DNA of 64,000 bases from Desulfovibrio gilichinskyi. GTDB lineage: Bacteria; Desulfobacterota; Desulfovibrionia; Desulfovibrionales; Desulfovibrionaceae. The position numbers and the translations under genes are program-made. The notes under the pieces are model-generated. The model ran no database searches, was not told where the DNA came from, and saw only the letters and a list, made by a program, of their open reading frames with translations. The stretch lies in NCBI RefSeq assembly GCF_900177375.1, contig NZ_FWZU01000007.1:58657-122656 (forward strand), written 5' to 3'. Positions 32,863-41,874 of this stretch are shown here, piece by piece. Each line of letters begins with the position of its first letter. Position 1 is the first letter of the stretch.

Positions 32863-35853
32863 ATGAGCCAAGATTTCTTGGATCCTGAAATTTTTGCTGA
32901 TTTCATTATCGAAGCAAAAGAACATCTCGAGACAATCGAGCCCAACTTGCTTGAGCTTGAAAATAATCCAGATAATCTTGATATTCTAAATGAAATATTC
33001 AGACCTATGCATTCTCTCAAGGGAGCCTCAGGTTTTCTCGGGCTGAATATTATAAATGGGCTAGCGCATAGAGCGGAAAATGTCCTCGACGAACTCAGGA
33101 AAGGCGAGATTGCTGTTAATTCTGAGATTATGGATGTAATCCTTGCTGCTACTGATTCTTTGCGTCAGCTTATTGATAATCTTGATGAAAATGGAAATGA
33201 AGGCAACGTTGATACTTCGATTGTTATAGAACGTATCGAAGCTATTATGGCTGGTGAAACGCTTGCTCCTCCAGAGATTGAAGATATACCCGAGCCTGAA
33301 ATTATACCTGAACCTGAACCTGAACCTGAACCTGAAGAAAGTGAATTGGTTTCAGATTTGGAACAAGATGAAATCGAACCAGAATTGCCGGAGGTCGAAA
33401 TGGTGCAGGAACCTACTACTCCCGAATCTTCTGACCGCAAGCAATCATACCAATTTGTTGCTATAGTCAATGAAAATGAAGAACCGTATAGGTTGACAAC
33501 TGTCGGGGAAGGACATTTAGCCGACTTCCTTGAGGAAGCTCATGAAATAATAGAAAACCTTACACGTGGTCTTCTTGAGCTTGAGCAGGACCCTGAAGGA
33601 AATGACGATCTCATCAACGATATTTTTAGATATTTCCACAACTTGAAAGGAAATAGCGGTATTATCGGATTTCGCGAGTTGAATTCTTTAACTCATGAAG
33701 CAGAAACGCTGCTGAACAAGGTTCGTAAGGGCGAGATTAATGCCACCCACTACATGATTGATTTACTTCTTGCCGTTGTAGATGGCATTGAATCACTTAT
33801 CGCTCATGTAACTCCGTCTACAGGGGAAGTTCAGCCTCTTGATATAGCGCAACTTATTGATCCTCTTCAGGATGCCGTTGAAAGAGGAGAAGTCCTTCCT
33901 GTAGATAGTTCTGATGATGCGTATTCTGATGTCGAAGAAGATTCAGGCGAAGCAGATGAATCGGAAGACGAATTGGAATCCAGTGGATCTGAAGACGGAC
34001 TTGATCCTGAAGATATTACCATTTTTGAGCAGACTGTTCACCAGCAAATAGATAATATTACATTAGCTCTTACAACTTTAGAAGATGATTCCAGTCTTAA
34101 AGATTATATAGATGCTCTTTTCCGCAGCCTTGTTTCAATACAAAATTCTGCAGGATATATGGGGTTTGCCAGCCTTAAAGAATATGCCGAACGTACCGCC
34201 GGACTTGTAGATCAAGCCCGTTCAACAGATATGGATTTCGGCTTAATGATAGATCTGTTGAAACAGGAATGCGGAATTATTGAAGAGATGATTTTTGCTG
34301 CTGTTGCCGAGCTGAAGGGGGAAGGTGAAAGTTCTGACTCAGAAGAAGCTGCCAAGGCGGAACTTAAGCCTGCACCGAAAGCTGAACCTAAGCCGGCACC
34401 TAAAGCTGAACCTAAGCCGGCACCTAAAGCTGAGCCTAAGCCGGAAGCAAAGAAAGAACCCAAGGTTGCTGCAACGGAAAAAGTTAAACCTGAGTCTGCT
34501 CCGGCGCCGAAAGCTGCCGCTGCTAAGCCTGCTCCCAAGTCGGATTCTAAGCCTGCGACGAAACCTGCAGTTAAAGCTGCAGATAAAATTGATTCACAGG
34601 CCGTTGCCGGCGGAACTCCTGCTGTAAAATCGTCTAAGCCGAAGGCTATGACTACTATCCGTGTTGACCATCAGAAACTTGACCACTTAATGAATCTGAT
34701 AGGTGAACTTATTATCAGTCGCGGACGCTATACAATGCTTGCCCGCGGTCTTGAAGAAGGGCATTTGGAAGTGCCTATAGTTGCACAGCAACTAACAGAA
34801 ACAACTTATGCATTGTCCAGAATTTCAGATGACCTTCAAGATACGATCATGAAGGTCCGAATGGTGGCTGTACAGACAGTTTTTTCAAGATTTCCAAGGT
34901 TGGTTCGTGATTTAAGCCGCAAAAGTAATAAGCGTGTAGAGCTTATCACTGAAGGTGAAGAAACTGAACTTGATAAGAGTGTTGTCGAAGAAATCGGCGA
35001 TCCTTTGGTCCATTTAATTCGAAATTCGGTTGACCATGGACTTGAACCGGAAGAAGAGCGTCTTGCCAACGGAAAGACGCCGGAAGGGCATGTCTGGTTA
35101 CGCGCTTACCATAAGGGGAACTCTGTCGCCATCGAAGTTGAAGACGATGGTCGCGGAATCGATCCTGAAAAAATGCGTAATGTTGCCGTTAAAAAAGGTG
35201 TTATCACTGCGGAAGAGGCAAGAAGTCTTGATGATCGCGAAGCTATTGAATTAATTTTTGCACCTGGATTTTCTTCCGCTGAAAAGGTAACTGACATCTC
35301 CGGTCGAGGCGTCGGAATGGATGTTGTCCGTAACAATATCAAAGACCTTAAAGGTAGTGTGCAGATTTCATCAGAAGTCGGAAAGGGGTCTAAATTTACC
35401 CTGATCCTGCCGCTCACCCTGGCTATTATTGATGCATTGATGGTTCAGATAAACGGAGCAAACTATGCGATTCCGCTGGATGCTGTTTCTGAAACCACCA
35501 AGATTGAAGCGGAAAGGCTTACTGAAGTTAATAACCGCAAGGTAGTCACTCTGCGTGGTGAAGTCCTCGGTATTGCAGAACTTGCAGAACTGCTGGAACA
35601 GCCTGTCAGTGATCCTAACAGGGAGGTGCTGCCGGTTGTTATCATTCACGATAATGTGCGCAGGCTTGGACTCGTTGTAGACAGACTGCTAGAACGACAG
35701 GAAATTGTTATTAAGCCACTTGGTAATTTTCTTAGCAGGTTTGATCTTAAGGGAGTCTCCGGTGCAACCATTATGGGAGACGGTAGCGTCGTTCTTATCC
35801 TTGATCCTCATGAGATATACAGCATGGCAACAGTTAAAGGATCTATGCAATAG
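32863..35853 (+). CDS. cheA: CheA histidine kinase with three Hpt modules
   Basis: 996 residues, longer than usual (650-700). Hpt1 about 5-105 with H50 (RPMHSLKGASGF); Hpt2 about 215-315 with H259 (RYFHNLKGNSGI); Hpt3 about 380-480 in which the position of the histidine is V424 (RSLVSIQNSAGY), so it cannot be phosphorylated. A Pro/Glu/Lys-rich linker (about 495-590, with AEPKPAPK repeats) leads to the dimerisation, HATPase (NSVDHG, DDGRGID, GRGVGMDVV) and CheW-like domains. It receives receptor signals through CheW and phosphorylates CheY and CheB. Last gene of the operon; a terminator follows at once. Confidence 0.95.
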   Translation: MSQDFLDPEIFADFIIEAKEHLETIEPNLLELENNPDNLDILNEIFRPMHSLKGASGFLGLNIINGLAHRAENVLDELRKGEIAVNSEIMDVILAATDSLRQLIDNLDENGNEGNVDTSIVIERIEAIMAGETLAPPEIEDIPEPEIIPEPEPEPEPEESELVSDLEQDEIEPELPEVEMVQEPTTPESSDRKQSYQFVAIVNENEEPYRLTTVGEGHLADFLEEAHEIIENLTRGLLELEQDPEGNDDLINDIFRYFHNLKGNSGIIGFRELNSLTHEAETLLNKVRKGEINATHYMIDLLLAVVDGIESLIAHVTPSTGEVQPLDIAQLIDPLQDAVERGEVLPVDSSDDAYSDVEEDSGEADESEDELESSGSEDGLDPEDITIFEQTVHQQIDNITLALTTLEDDSSLKDYIDALFRSLVSIQNSAGYMGFASLKEYAERTAGLVDQARSTDMDFGLMIDLLKQECGIIEEMIFAAVAELKGEGESSDSEEAAKAELKPAPKAEPKPAPKAEPKPAPKAEPKPEAKKEPKVAATEKVKPESAPAPKAAAAKPAPKSDSKPATKPAVKAADKIDSQAVAGGTPAVKSSKPKAMTTIRVDHQKLDHLMNLIGELIISRGRYTMLARGLEEGHLEVPIVAQQLTETTYALSRISDDLQDTIMKVRMVAVQTVFSRFPRLVRDLSRKSNKRVELITEGEETELDKSVVEEIGDPLVHLIRNSVDHGLEPEEERLANGKTPEGHVWLRAYHKGNSVAIEVEDDGRGIDPEKMRNVAVKKGVITAEEARSLDDREAIELIFAPGFSSAEKVTDISGRGVGMDVVRNNIKDLKGSVQISSEVGKGSKFTLILPLTLAIIDALMVQINGANYAIPLDAVSETTKIEAERLTEVNNRKVVTLRGEVLGIAELAELLEQPVSDPNREVLPVVIIHDNVRRLGLVVDRLLERQEIVIKPLGNFLSRFDLKGVSGATIMGDGSVVLILDPHEIYSMATVKGSMQ
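34372..34443 (+). repeat. 24-base tandem repeat in the CheA linker
   Basis: Three consecutive 24-base units (34372, 34396, 34420) that encode AEPKPAPK-type octapeptides. The third is degenerate. A likely site of length variation between strains. Confidence 0.9.
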
Positions 35854-35876
35854 ACTCTGCGAAACACGATAAATGA

Positions 35877-35914
35877 AAACTCCCGATAGATTTATTCTAT
35901 CGGGAGTTTTTTTG
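35877..35914 (+). terminator. Rho-independent terminator of the chemotaxis operon
   Basis: Perfect 14-bp stem (35877-35890 with 35896-35909), 5-base loop and a T run. Confidence 0.93.
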
Positions 35915-35947
35915 TTATAATCAAAATGTTGTAATTTTACAGGCTGT

Positions 35948-35979
35948 AAAAAAGTTCCACCAAGGTTACTGGTGGAACT
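35948..35979 (-). terminator. Terminator of the minus-strand membrane gene
   Basis: Perfect 10-bp stem (35953-35962 with 35970-35979), followed on the minus strand by a run of T. Confidence 0.88.
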
Positions 35980-36003
35980 CAGTAATTATATTTTAGAATA
36001 ATT

Positions 36004-36966
36004 TTACATTGTAAGATAAAGATTCATGGCTCCGGCCATAACTGTTGCGTGAGCTATTATTGTAAAAAACGGGGCTAGAGTTAGACCTATTTTATGGCGC
36101 ATAGGGGTGGCACTTTTCCAGGTCACTATCCAGATTGCACAGTTTAAAATAGTAAGAAAGGCAGAAATGCCGAAGCAAATAGCGGTTGTATTATTGGACA
36201 AGAGCAGTTCTTTCGCTGGTCCGCAGAGATAAATAATCACTGCGGCTACTGCAACTAATTGTGCAAACGTCGGAATAAAGGCCCATTTGGCAATAACAGG
36301 TAGTGAAAATTTATAATAATCGCGGCCGAAGTCGTCTTTATTTCGGCGTAGAACCAGATAAAGTCCGCCTATAGATGCTGCAAAAGATAAAGCCATAATC
36401 AAATAAAGTCCGGCTAGACATAGTCCTGCGGCCGGCGGGAGAACCATAAAGTGGTAAATAAAAGGCAGATCTGGAACTTTCGGGAATGGCGCTGCCGCTT
36501 GTTGAATGAAAAAAACTTTCATAGTCATTGTTGCGGCATGTATTGAGGCAATTCCTCCGAAGGCTGCGCATGATCCTAACAGTATATGAAGTGGTTTCTT
36601 TCCCTTCATTGGTTTCCAGAACATGGTGTACGGAAGAAGCATAGCTAAAGTAAATGCAACGGTTATGTAGACCATTAAAAGCGGAGATGAAGTGCTGATG
36701 AACCACTCGGTAAGCCAGTCAAACCTGCGGGTAAAGTACGTTGCCGCACCTGCAGCGCAAATGAGGAAAAGAACATACATTATGAGAGACAGGGAAGATA
36801 TTTGCTTAGCTAATTTGTCATAAAAAATTTTATTTCGTGCTTTTGCAGTTATCTCTAAAATGACAGCCAGAATTGGTGCTCCGATAGCTGAAAGAGCTAT
36901 AAAGTCACCTGCGGCTTTGGGTAATAAATGAGAAGTAAGTCTTAACGGTTCAATAAGAGTGTTCAT
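36004..36966 (-). CDS. Multipass membrane protein, unknown
   Basis: 320 residues from ATG 36966 (MNTLIEPLRLTSHL), which has AAGGA upstream; a longer frame to 37005 lacks a site. About eight hydrophobic helices spread over the whole length, few charges and short loops (examples: AIGAPILAVILEI, LIMYVLFLICAAGAA, LCLAGLYLIMALSFAA). Conserved histidines lie in helices (HILLGSC, HAATMTM, HFMVL, HATVM). Histidine-rich membrane bundles may bind haem, but no motif proves it. No soluble domain, no family recognised. It is monocistronic with its own terminator. Confidence 0.65.
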   Translation of the reverse strand: MNTLIEPLRLTSHLLPKAAGDFIALSAIGAPILAVILEITAKARNKIFYDKLAKQISSLSLIMYVLFLICAAGAATYFTRRFDWLTEWFISTSSPLLMVYITVAFTLAMLLPYTMFWKPMKGKKPLHILLGSCAAFGGIASIHAATMTMKVFFIQQAAAPFPKVPDLPFIYHFMVLPPAAGLCLAGLYLIMALSFAASIGGLYLVLRRNKDDFGRDYYKFSLPVIAKWAFIPTFAQLVAVAAVIIYLCGPAKELLLSNNTTAICFGISAFLTILNCAIWIVTWKSATPMRHKIGLTLAPFFTIIAHATVMAGAMNLYLTM

Positions 36967-37404
36967 ATTTGCTTTATCCTTCAAAAATTTGATGTCGTAT
37001 AACAATTAAATTCAATTTTATGAAAAGCAAGACCTAAGCTGTAATTAGCTTGATTTTGAGCAAAAAATATCATTTTTTCAGTTTTTAAAGCTGGTGCGGG
37101 CTAATTTTTGGGCAAAATGCACTTGTCATGTAGTTCCGAAAGGTTATAGTTAGACAGCTTAGCTTTGTAATTGTAAAATTTAAATATTGATTTATTCTTT
37201 TTTGTGAACTTTTGCCTTAAAAATGCTTATGAGGCAAGGGTAAGAGTGCGGTCTTTCAGTAAAATAAGCGATCTGCTTGCTAAATTGCTTTAAGTCGCCT
37301 ATTTTGAATCAGTTGAAATTTGAATTGGACATCATCATTTTCATATTCAATAATTATGCATTCTGCTTACGTTGTTTTCAAAATTCATCTGGAGAGACAT
37401 TTTG
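36967..37404. other. Divergent intergenic region
   Basis: 438 bases, AT-rich, between a leftward membrane gene and a rightward lipoprotein gene. GGAGAGA lies before the lipoprotein ATG. No RNA gene or defined promoter could be supported. Confidence 0.5.
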
Positions 37405-38205
37405 ATGAAGTATTTTCATATTCTTGCATTAGTTATCCTGTCCTTATCAATAAGTGGCTGTTTTGCTGCAAAGCAACCGGATCAGCCAGCGTGGGGTGCA
37501 AGTGAAGAATGGCGATTAAAAAGTCTTGAAGAGAATTTTTTGAATTTTAAGGAAGGATTACGTGAACAGAACGATAAAATAGGTAAGAATCATGCTGAAA
37601 CAATGTCTGAAATTGAAAAGATTCAAGAACGACTCGGCGAGATTGATAACTCAATTGCTGAGCTGAAACAAGCTCAACTGAAGATGTCAGCTATGAAAGC
37701 TGAACAGATTATAACTCCTGTTGCTGTTGAGGAAGTTGTTGTCGGTGGCAGCGAAAGCAATGAAGAAAAGCCGTGGATGAATGTTCCTGGCGAAAATACT
37801 GGAGATGAGCAGGTGGCTTCTTCATCTGAAAGCGGTGAAGAACTTTATCAGGAAGGAGTTCATCTCGTCCTGAACGGTAAGCCACTGGAAGCACGAAATA
37901 AACTCACTGACTTTTTGAAAAATAATTCTTCCGACAAGCTTGCTCCGAATGCTCTTTATTGGATCGGCGAAACTTATTATTCTGAAAAGAATTTTGCTCA
38001 GTCTATTTTAAAATTCAAGGAAGTAAGCAGACGTTTTCCTAAAGCAAATAAGGTTCCCGACGCAATGCTGAAAATAGGTCTAGCTTACGAGAAGCTCGGT
38101 GATAAAGAGAATGCAGTTTTTTATTTACGGACTCTCACGGATGACTATCCAAAATCGGATCCTGCTAAAATCGCTAAAAACAGACTTAAAGAAATTGAGG
38201 GCTAG
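37405..38205 (+). CDS. CpoB/YbgF-like TPR lipoprotein
   Basis: 266 residues from ATG 37405. A signal with lipobox LSISGC gives C19 as the lipidation site. A coiled coil about 40-95 (EGLREQNDKIGKNHAETMSE, then EKIQERLGEIDNSIAELKQA) is followed by a Glu-rich linker and three TPR units about 145-265 (NALYWIGETYYSEKNFAQS...). The layout matches CpoB/YbgF, which links peptidoglycan synthesis and Tol-Pal, though that protein is usually not lipidated. No tol genes are adjacent. An upstream in-frame ATG (37372) lacks a ribosome site; GGAGAG fits the chosen start. dprA begins right after its stop. Confidence 0.82.
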   Translation: MKYFHILALVILSLSISGCFAAKQPDQPAWGASEEWRLKSLEENFLNFKEGLREQNDKIGKNHAETMSEIEKIQERLGEIDNSIAELKQAQLKMSAMKAEQIITPVAVEEVVVGGSESNEEKPWMNVPGENTGDEQVASSSESGEELYQEGVHLVLNGKPLEARNKLTDFLKNNSSDKLAPNALYWIGETYYSEKNFAQSILKFKEVSRRFPKANKVPDAMLKIGLAYEKLGDKENAVFYLRTLTDDYPKSDPAKIAKNRLKEIEG

Positions 38206-39435
38206 TTGATTATCGGTGAATCTCAGTTTAATCTCAAAGAGGAATATTTTGCATGTCTTGCTTTGCGCTTTACTCCGGGACTCGGGCCAAAGTCCTGGGC
38301 GCGTATTTTAAATAATTATCCTTCAGCTTATGGTGCATTAAAGGATGCCGCGAACTGGGCTGATTTAAATCTTTGTTCTGAAAATGTTGCTGAGGCTGCC
38401 CGTTCAGAAGTATGGAGAAGTTCGGCAGAGAAAGAATTTAAAGAAGTAATGCGCCTTCGTTTCGGTATTTTGCCATGGACTCATCCTTCATTTCCTCCTT
38501 CTTTAAAAGAGATAGCTGACCCTCCGACTTATTTGTATTACTATGGAGATCCGTCCCTGCTTGCGAATCCGGGGGTTGCCATAGTCGGTTCTCGCAAAAG
38601 CAGCCGTTTGGGACTAGAGTATGCTCAAAAAATTTCCGGAGAACTTTCTGCCATAGGTGTTACTGTGATTTCAGGATTTGCACGCGGCATTGATGCCTGC
38701 GCACATCAGGAAGCTCTGAAAGGAGTCGGGTCATCGATTGCGGTCCTCGGGACGGGGCTTGATATAGATGATTATCCCCAAAACAGCGGTAACCTGAGGC
38801 GTGAACTTATTGAAAACGGTTTGATAGTGTCTGAATTTTCACCGGGAACGAAACCTTATAGCGGGAATTTTCCGTTTCGCAACCGCATTATCAGCGGTTT
38901 AAGTTTAGGCGTGCTTGTAGCTGAGGCCGATGTTAAAAGCGGCAGCCTGATTACCGCAAGGCTGGCTGCAGAGCAAGGACGCGAAGTAATGGCTTTGCCC
39001 GGACCTTTGGGGAGCAGCAACTTTTCCGGATGTTTGAAGCTCATAAAAGAAGGAGCGGCACTTGTCGAAACAGTTGATGATGTTTTAATCAGTATAGGGC
39101 ATTCTTTAGATACTAATGCTCAAAGAAAATTTATGCCGGTTTCTGATAAAAAAAAACCGCTGTCCGGACTGTGTTCTGATAAATTTAGTGACAAGAAAAA
39201 TAATTCAATAAAGGGCTCTGAACGTGCTAAGTTTATTTTAAATATTGATGATCTAGACCCTGACGAACAAGAGATAGTCAAAACTCTTGATAAGGAAGGA
39301 AAGCTTCATATTGATGAAATAGCACGTAAATCAAGTGTGGATGTTTCCTTAACAGGAGCTCTTTTACTTGGTATGGAAGTGAAGGGAATCGTTGTGCACT
39401 TTCCCGGCATGTACTATGATATTAAGCGTTGCTGA
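38206..39435 (+). CDS. dprA: DNA-processing protein DprA
   Basis: 409 residues. N-terminal SAM-like helix region, central Rossmann-like DprA domain (VAIVGSRKSS, GFARGIDACAH, FPFRNRIISGL) and C-terminal winged helix (ISLTGALLLGMEVKG). It binds ssDNA and loads RecA on incoming DNA. The start codon is TTG, directly after the upstream stop; GAGGG within the last codons of the upstream gene is the likely ribosome site. Length is typical. Confidence 0.93.
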   Translation: MIIGESQFNLKEEYFACLALRFTPGLGPKSWARILNNYPSAYGALKDAANWADLNLCSENVAEAARSEVWRSSAEKEFKEVMRLRFGILPWTHPSFPPSLKEIADPPTYLYYYGDPSLLANPGVAIVGSRKSSRLGLEYAQKISGELSAIGVTVISGFARGIDACAHQEALKGVGSSIAVLGTGLDIDDYPQNSGNLRRELIENGLIVSEFSPGTKPYSGNFPFRNRIISGLSLGVLVAEADVKSGSLITARLAAEQGREVMALPGPLGSSNFSGCLKLIKEGAALVETVDDVLISIGHSLDTNAQRKFMPVSDKKKPLSGLCSDKFSDKKNNSIKGSERAKFILNIDDLDPDEQEIVKTLDKEGKLHIDEIARKSSVDVSLTGALLLGMEVKGIVVHFPGMYYDIKRC

Positions 39436-39508
39436 GATAATAGATATATTTTGATTTGAAAGTTTACCCTGCTTTAATTTTTCAAAATGTGTAGGAGATG
39501 CCCGACTG

Positions 39509-39919
39509 ATGCAGAAAATTCCAGTAAAACTTGCGATGCCGGGAATGAAACTGGCAAAACCGGTTACCCGCGATAACGGCATGGTTGTGCTTGCTGAAGG
39601 GCTTGAGCTGTCTGACGGGATTATCAATAGGCTTGCAAGTATGAATGTCGAGCGTATTGTAGTGCAGGGAAATCCTCTGGATCTCGGTGATGGTGGTGAT
39701 TCCTCGTGGGGTAAGAAGTCTGAACGTCTTGATTATCTTTTTAGACGATATAATGATGATAAATGGATGTTTCGTGTAAAAGGTTTTTTTAGAGAATATT
39801 TTAATCTCAAAGCGGCAGCTCAAAAAGCCGAAGCAGAAGCTATTAAATTAGCTGAGGAAAAGGCCGCAGCCGCAGCTCTTGAAGCTGAAGAAGCAGCTGA
39901 AAGGGGAGAGGGAATTTAA
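39509..39919 (+). CDS. Small protein paired with an HDOD protein
   Basis: 136 residues. The first 55 (MPGMKLAKPVTRDNGMVVLA) resemble the N-terminal segment often found before HD-GYP/HDOD domains. The C-terminal 40 residues are an Ala/Glu-rich helix (AAAQKAEAEAIKLAEEK). No signal peptide or membrane span. Two bases separate it from the HDOD gene, so they are coupled and probably act together. Family not recognised with certainty. Confidence 0.75.
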   Translation: MQKIPVKLAMPGMKLAKPVTRDNGMVVLAEGLELSDGIINRLASMNVERIVVQGNPLDLGDGGDSSWGKKSERLDYLFRRYNDDKWMFRVKGFFREYFNLKAAAQKAEAEAIKLAEEKAAAAALEAEEAAERGEGI

Positions 39920-39921
39920 AT

Positions 39922-40761
39922 ATGTCTGATCTGGATCTTAAAACAAGCGTAAAAGGACAGATTCTCTCAACCTCTGATTTGCCCACTTTACCTACTGTTC
40001 TTGATGAGGTTACAAAACTTGTGGATGATCCAAATTCTTCCACAGAGCAGGTTGCCAAGGTAATTTCGCAAGATCAGGTTTTATCGGCTAAAGTTTTGAA
40101 GATGGTTAATTCTCCGATTTACGGTTTTCCGGGTCGTATTACAACAATTCAGCATGCCCTTGTTCTGCTCGGCCTTAATGTTATAAAAGGTATTATTATT
40201 TCAACGTCTGTTTTTGACATGATTCAACAGGCAATGTCAGGACTTTGGGAACATAGCATCGGATGCGCTTTAGCAAGTGGTGCTATTGCAAAAGCTGCCG
40301 GTTTTGAAGATCCTGAAGAATTCACCGTTGCCGGCTTGCTGCATGATTTAGGAAAAGTCGTCACCGCCGTGCAATTGCCGGAACTGAACGAAGCTGTACG
40401 CATGACTGTGAAAGAAAAAAATCTTTGCTATTATGATGCTGAAAAAGTTATTTTAGGATTCGGACATGACCGCATTAATGCATGGCTTGCGAGGCACTGG
40501 AATCTACCTCCGAATGTCAGAGAAGCAATGACATATCACCATCATCCTGACAGAGCACAGTTTTATCAGCAGACGGCTGCAGTTGTTCATGTCGGGGATT
40601 TTCTGGTCCGTCTTTTTGAATATGGTAACGGAGGAGATGATCAAATTTCATACTTCAAGCCGGCTGCCATGAAAATTTTAAAGCTCAAAATGAAAGATCT
40701 TGAACCTGTTATGGACGAACTTTCCGAACAGTTTGTTGAGATTTCAGGCTTTACCTTCTAA
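39922..40761 (+). CDS. HDOD-domain protein
   Basis: 279 residues. Residues about 20-215 form an HDOD domain (ILSTSDLPTLPTVLDEVTKL; KMVNSPIYGFPGRITTIQHA), with an HD pair in GLLHDLGKV and HHHPD, so some metal-binding residues remain. HDOD proteins regulate signalling or gene expression, often without enzyme activity. The partner gene lies 2 bases upstream. Confidence 0.88.
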   Translation: MSDLDLKTSVKGQILSTSDLPTLPTVLDEVTKLVDDPNSSTEQVAKVISQDQVLSAKVLKMVNSPIYGFPGRITTIQHALVLLGLNVIKGIIISTSVFDMIQQAMSGLWEHSIGCALASGAIAKAAGFEDPEEFTVAGLLHDLGKVVTAVQLPELNEAVRMTVKEKNLCYYDAEKVILGFGHDRINAWLARHWNLPPNVREAMTYHHHPDRAQFYQQTAAVVHVGDFLVRLFEYGNGGDDQISYFKPAAMKILKLKMKDLEPVMDELSEQFVEISGFTF

Positions 40762-40908
40762 AGTAAATATCTTCACAATAACTTTAACCTGAATTCTTAT
40801 TGCTATGATTGTTTTGTATCCATAATATTGGCCGTAATATTCTGTTTTAATGTACCGTTATACAGTTCTGCTTTGACGAAGCTTGCCAGTGATGCTAATC
40901 GTAACCCA

Positions 40909-41874
40909 ATGGACATGAATAATAATCAAGGTCTTGTGAACCAGACTAAACATAGATGTATTCTGGTTTCTCCGGATAATAATCTAAAAGAACTGCTTGA
41001 GTCTATTTGGCCGAAAGAAGTTCTTGAGTTTACTTATTATGATCAAGCACGTGGAGCCATTGATGATATTTTCAACAATCCTCCAGAGTTACTTATTGTA
41101 GATAACAGGGTTACGGATGTTTCGGCTTCAGAAGTTGCACGGCTTGTTAAAAGCGAAAATGTTTACCGGCAGCTTCCGGTTGTTATTTGTCTTGATGAGA
41201 AAGATCTTGAAACTCCTTGGGACTGGGATGAAATCGAGGTTGATGATTTCATTATCCGTCCTTTTTTTATGCCCATTGTGCGGGAAAGAATTAATTTAAC
41301 TTTTTCCAGATCACTGCGAGCTCTTGATGCAAATCCTCTCTCAAAACTTCCTGGAAACACTTCAATAATTAATAAGATTCAAACTCTTATAGAAAAGAAA
41401 CAGGATTTTGCATTAGCTTATTGTGATTTAGATTATTTTAAATCATTTAATGACAAGTATGGGTTTTCCCGCGGGGATGAAGTATTAAGCATGACTGCGC
41501 GGATAATCGTAAATACTGTTCGCGGTTTTGTCGGGGAACAGACTTTTGTCGGGCACGTCGGCGGTGATGACTTTGTTGTAATCACTTCTCCGGATATTGT
41601 TGAGGAAGCCTGCAAGCGGATTATTTTTTCTTTCGACGGTATTGTTCCTAATTTTTATGATCTTGAAGACCGCAAAAGTAAATCTATTGTTTCTGTTGAT
41701 AGACAGGGGGTAGTGCAGACTTTTCCACTGATGGCTATTTCTATAGCAGTTGTTTTTAATATTGATGGTCAACTCAAACATTTCGGAGAAGCCTCCGCCA
41801 TAGCAATGGGGCTTAAGAAAAAAGCTAAGGAAAATCCAAAGAGTAATTATGTCCTCGACCGCCGGAACACATAA
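40909..41874 (+). CDS. REC-like / GGDEF-type protein
   Basis: About 321 residues from ATG 40909; a TTG at 40828 and an ATG at 40915 are alternatives, and no good ribosome site fixes the start. The N-terminal part is receiver-like (LLIVDNRVTDVSAS with the acceptor Asp), but the conserved Lys-Pro is Arg-Pro (FIIRPFF). The C-terminal part is a GGDEF-type domain with DLDYFKSFNDKYG and the active-site loop GGDDF; no RxxD inhibitory site lies before it. It may still make c-di-GMP, but the unusual loop leaves that open. The 3' end overlaps xerC by 26 bases. Confidence 0.82.
   Translation: MDMNNNQGLVNQTKHRCILVSPDNNLKELLESIWPKEVLEFTYYDQARGAIDDIFNNPPELLIVDNRVTDVSASEVARLVKSENVYRQLPVVICLDEKDLETPWDWDEIEVDDFIIRPFFMPIVRERINLTFSRSLRALDANPLSKLPGNTSIINKIQTLIEKKQDFALAYCDLDYFKSFNDKYGFSRGDEVLSMTARIIVNTVRGFVGEQTFVGHVGGDDFVVITSPDIVEEACKRIIFSFDGIVPNFYDLEDRKSKSIVSVDRQGVVQTFPLMAISIAVVFNIDGQLKHFGEASAIAMGLKKKAKENPKSNYVLDRRNT

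Noticed and set aside
34372..34443. Short tandem repeats that might suggest a CRISPR array
   Set aside because: The 24-base units are contiguous with no spacers and encode a Pro/Lys/Glu linker in CheA.
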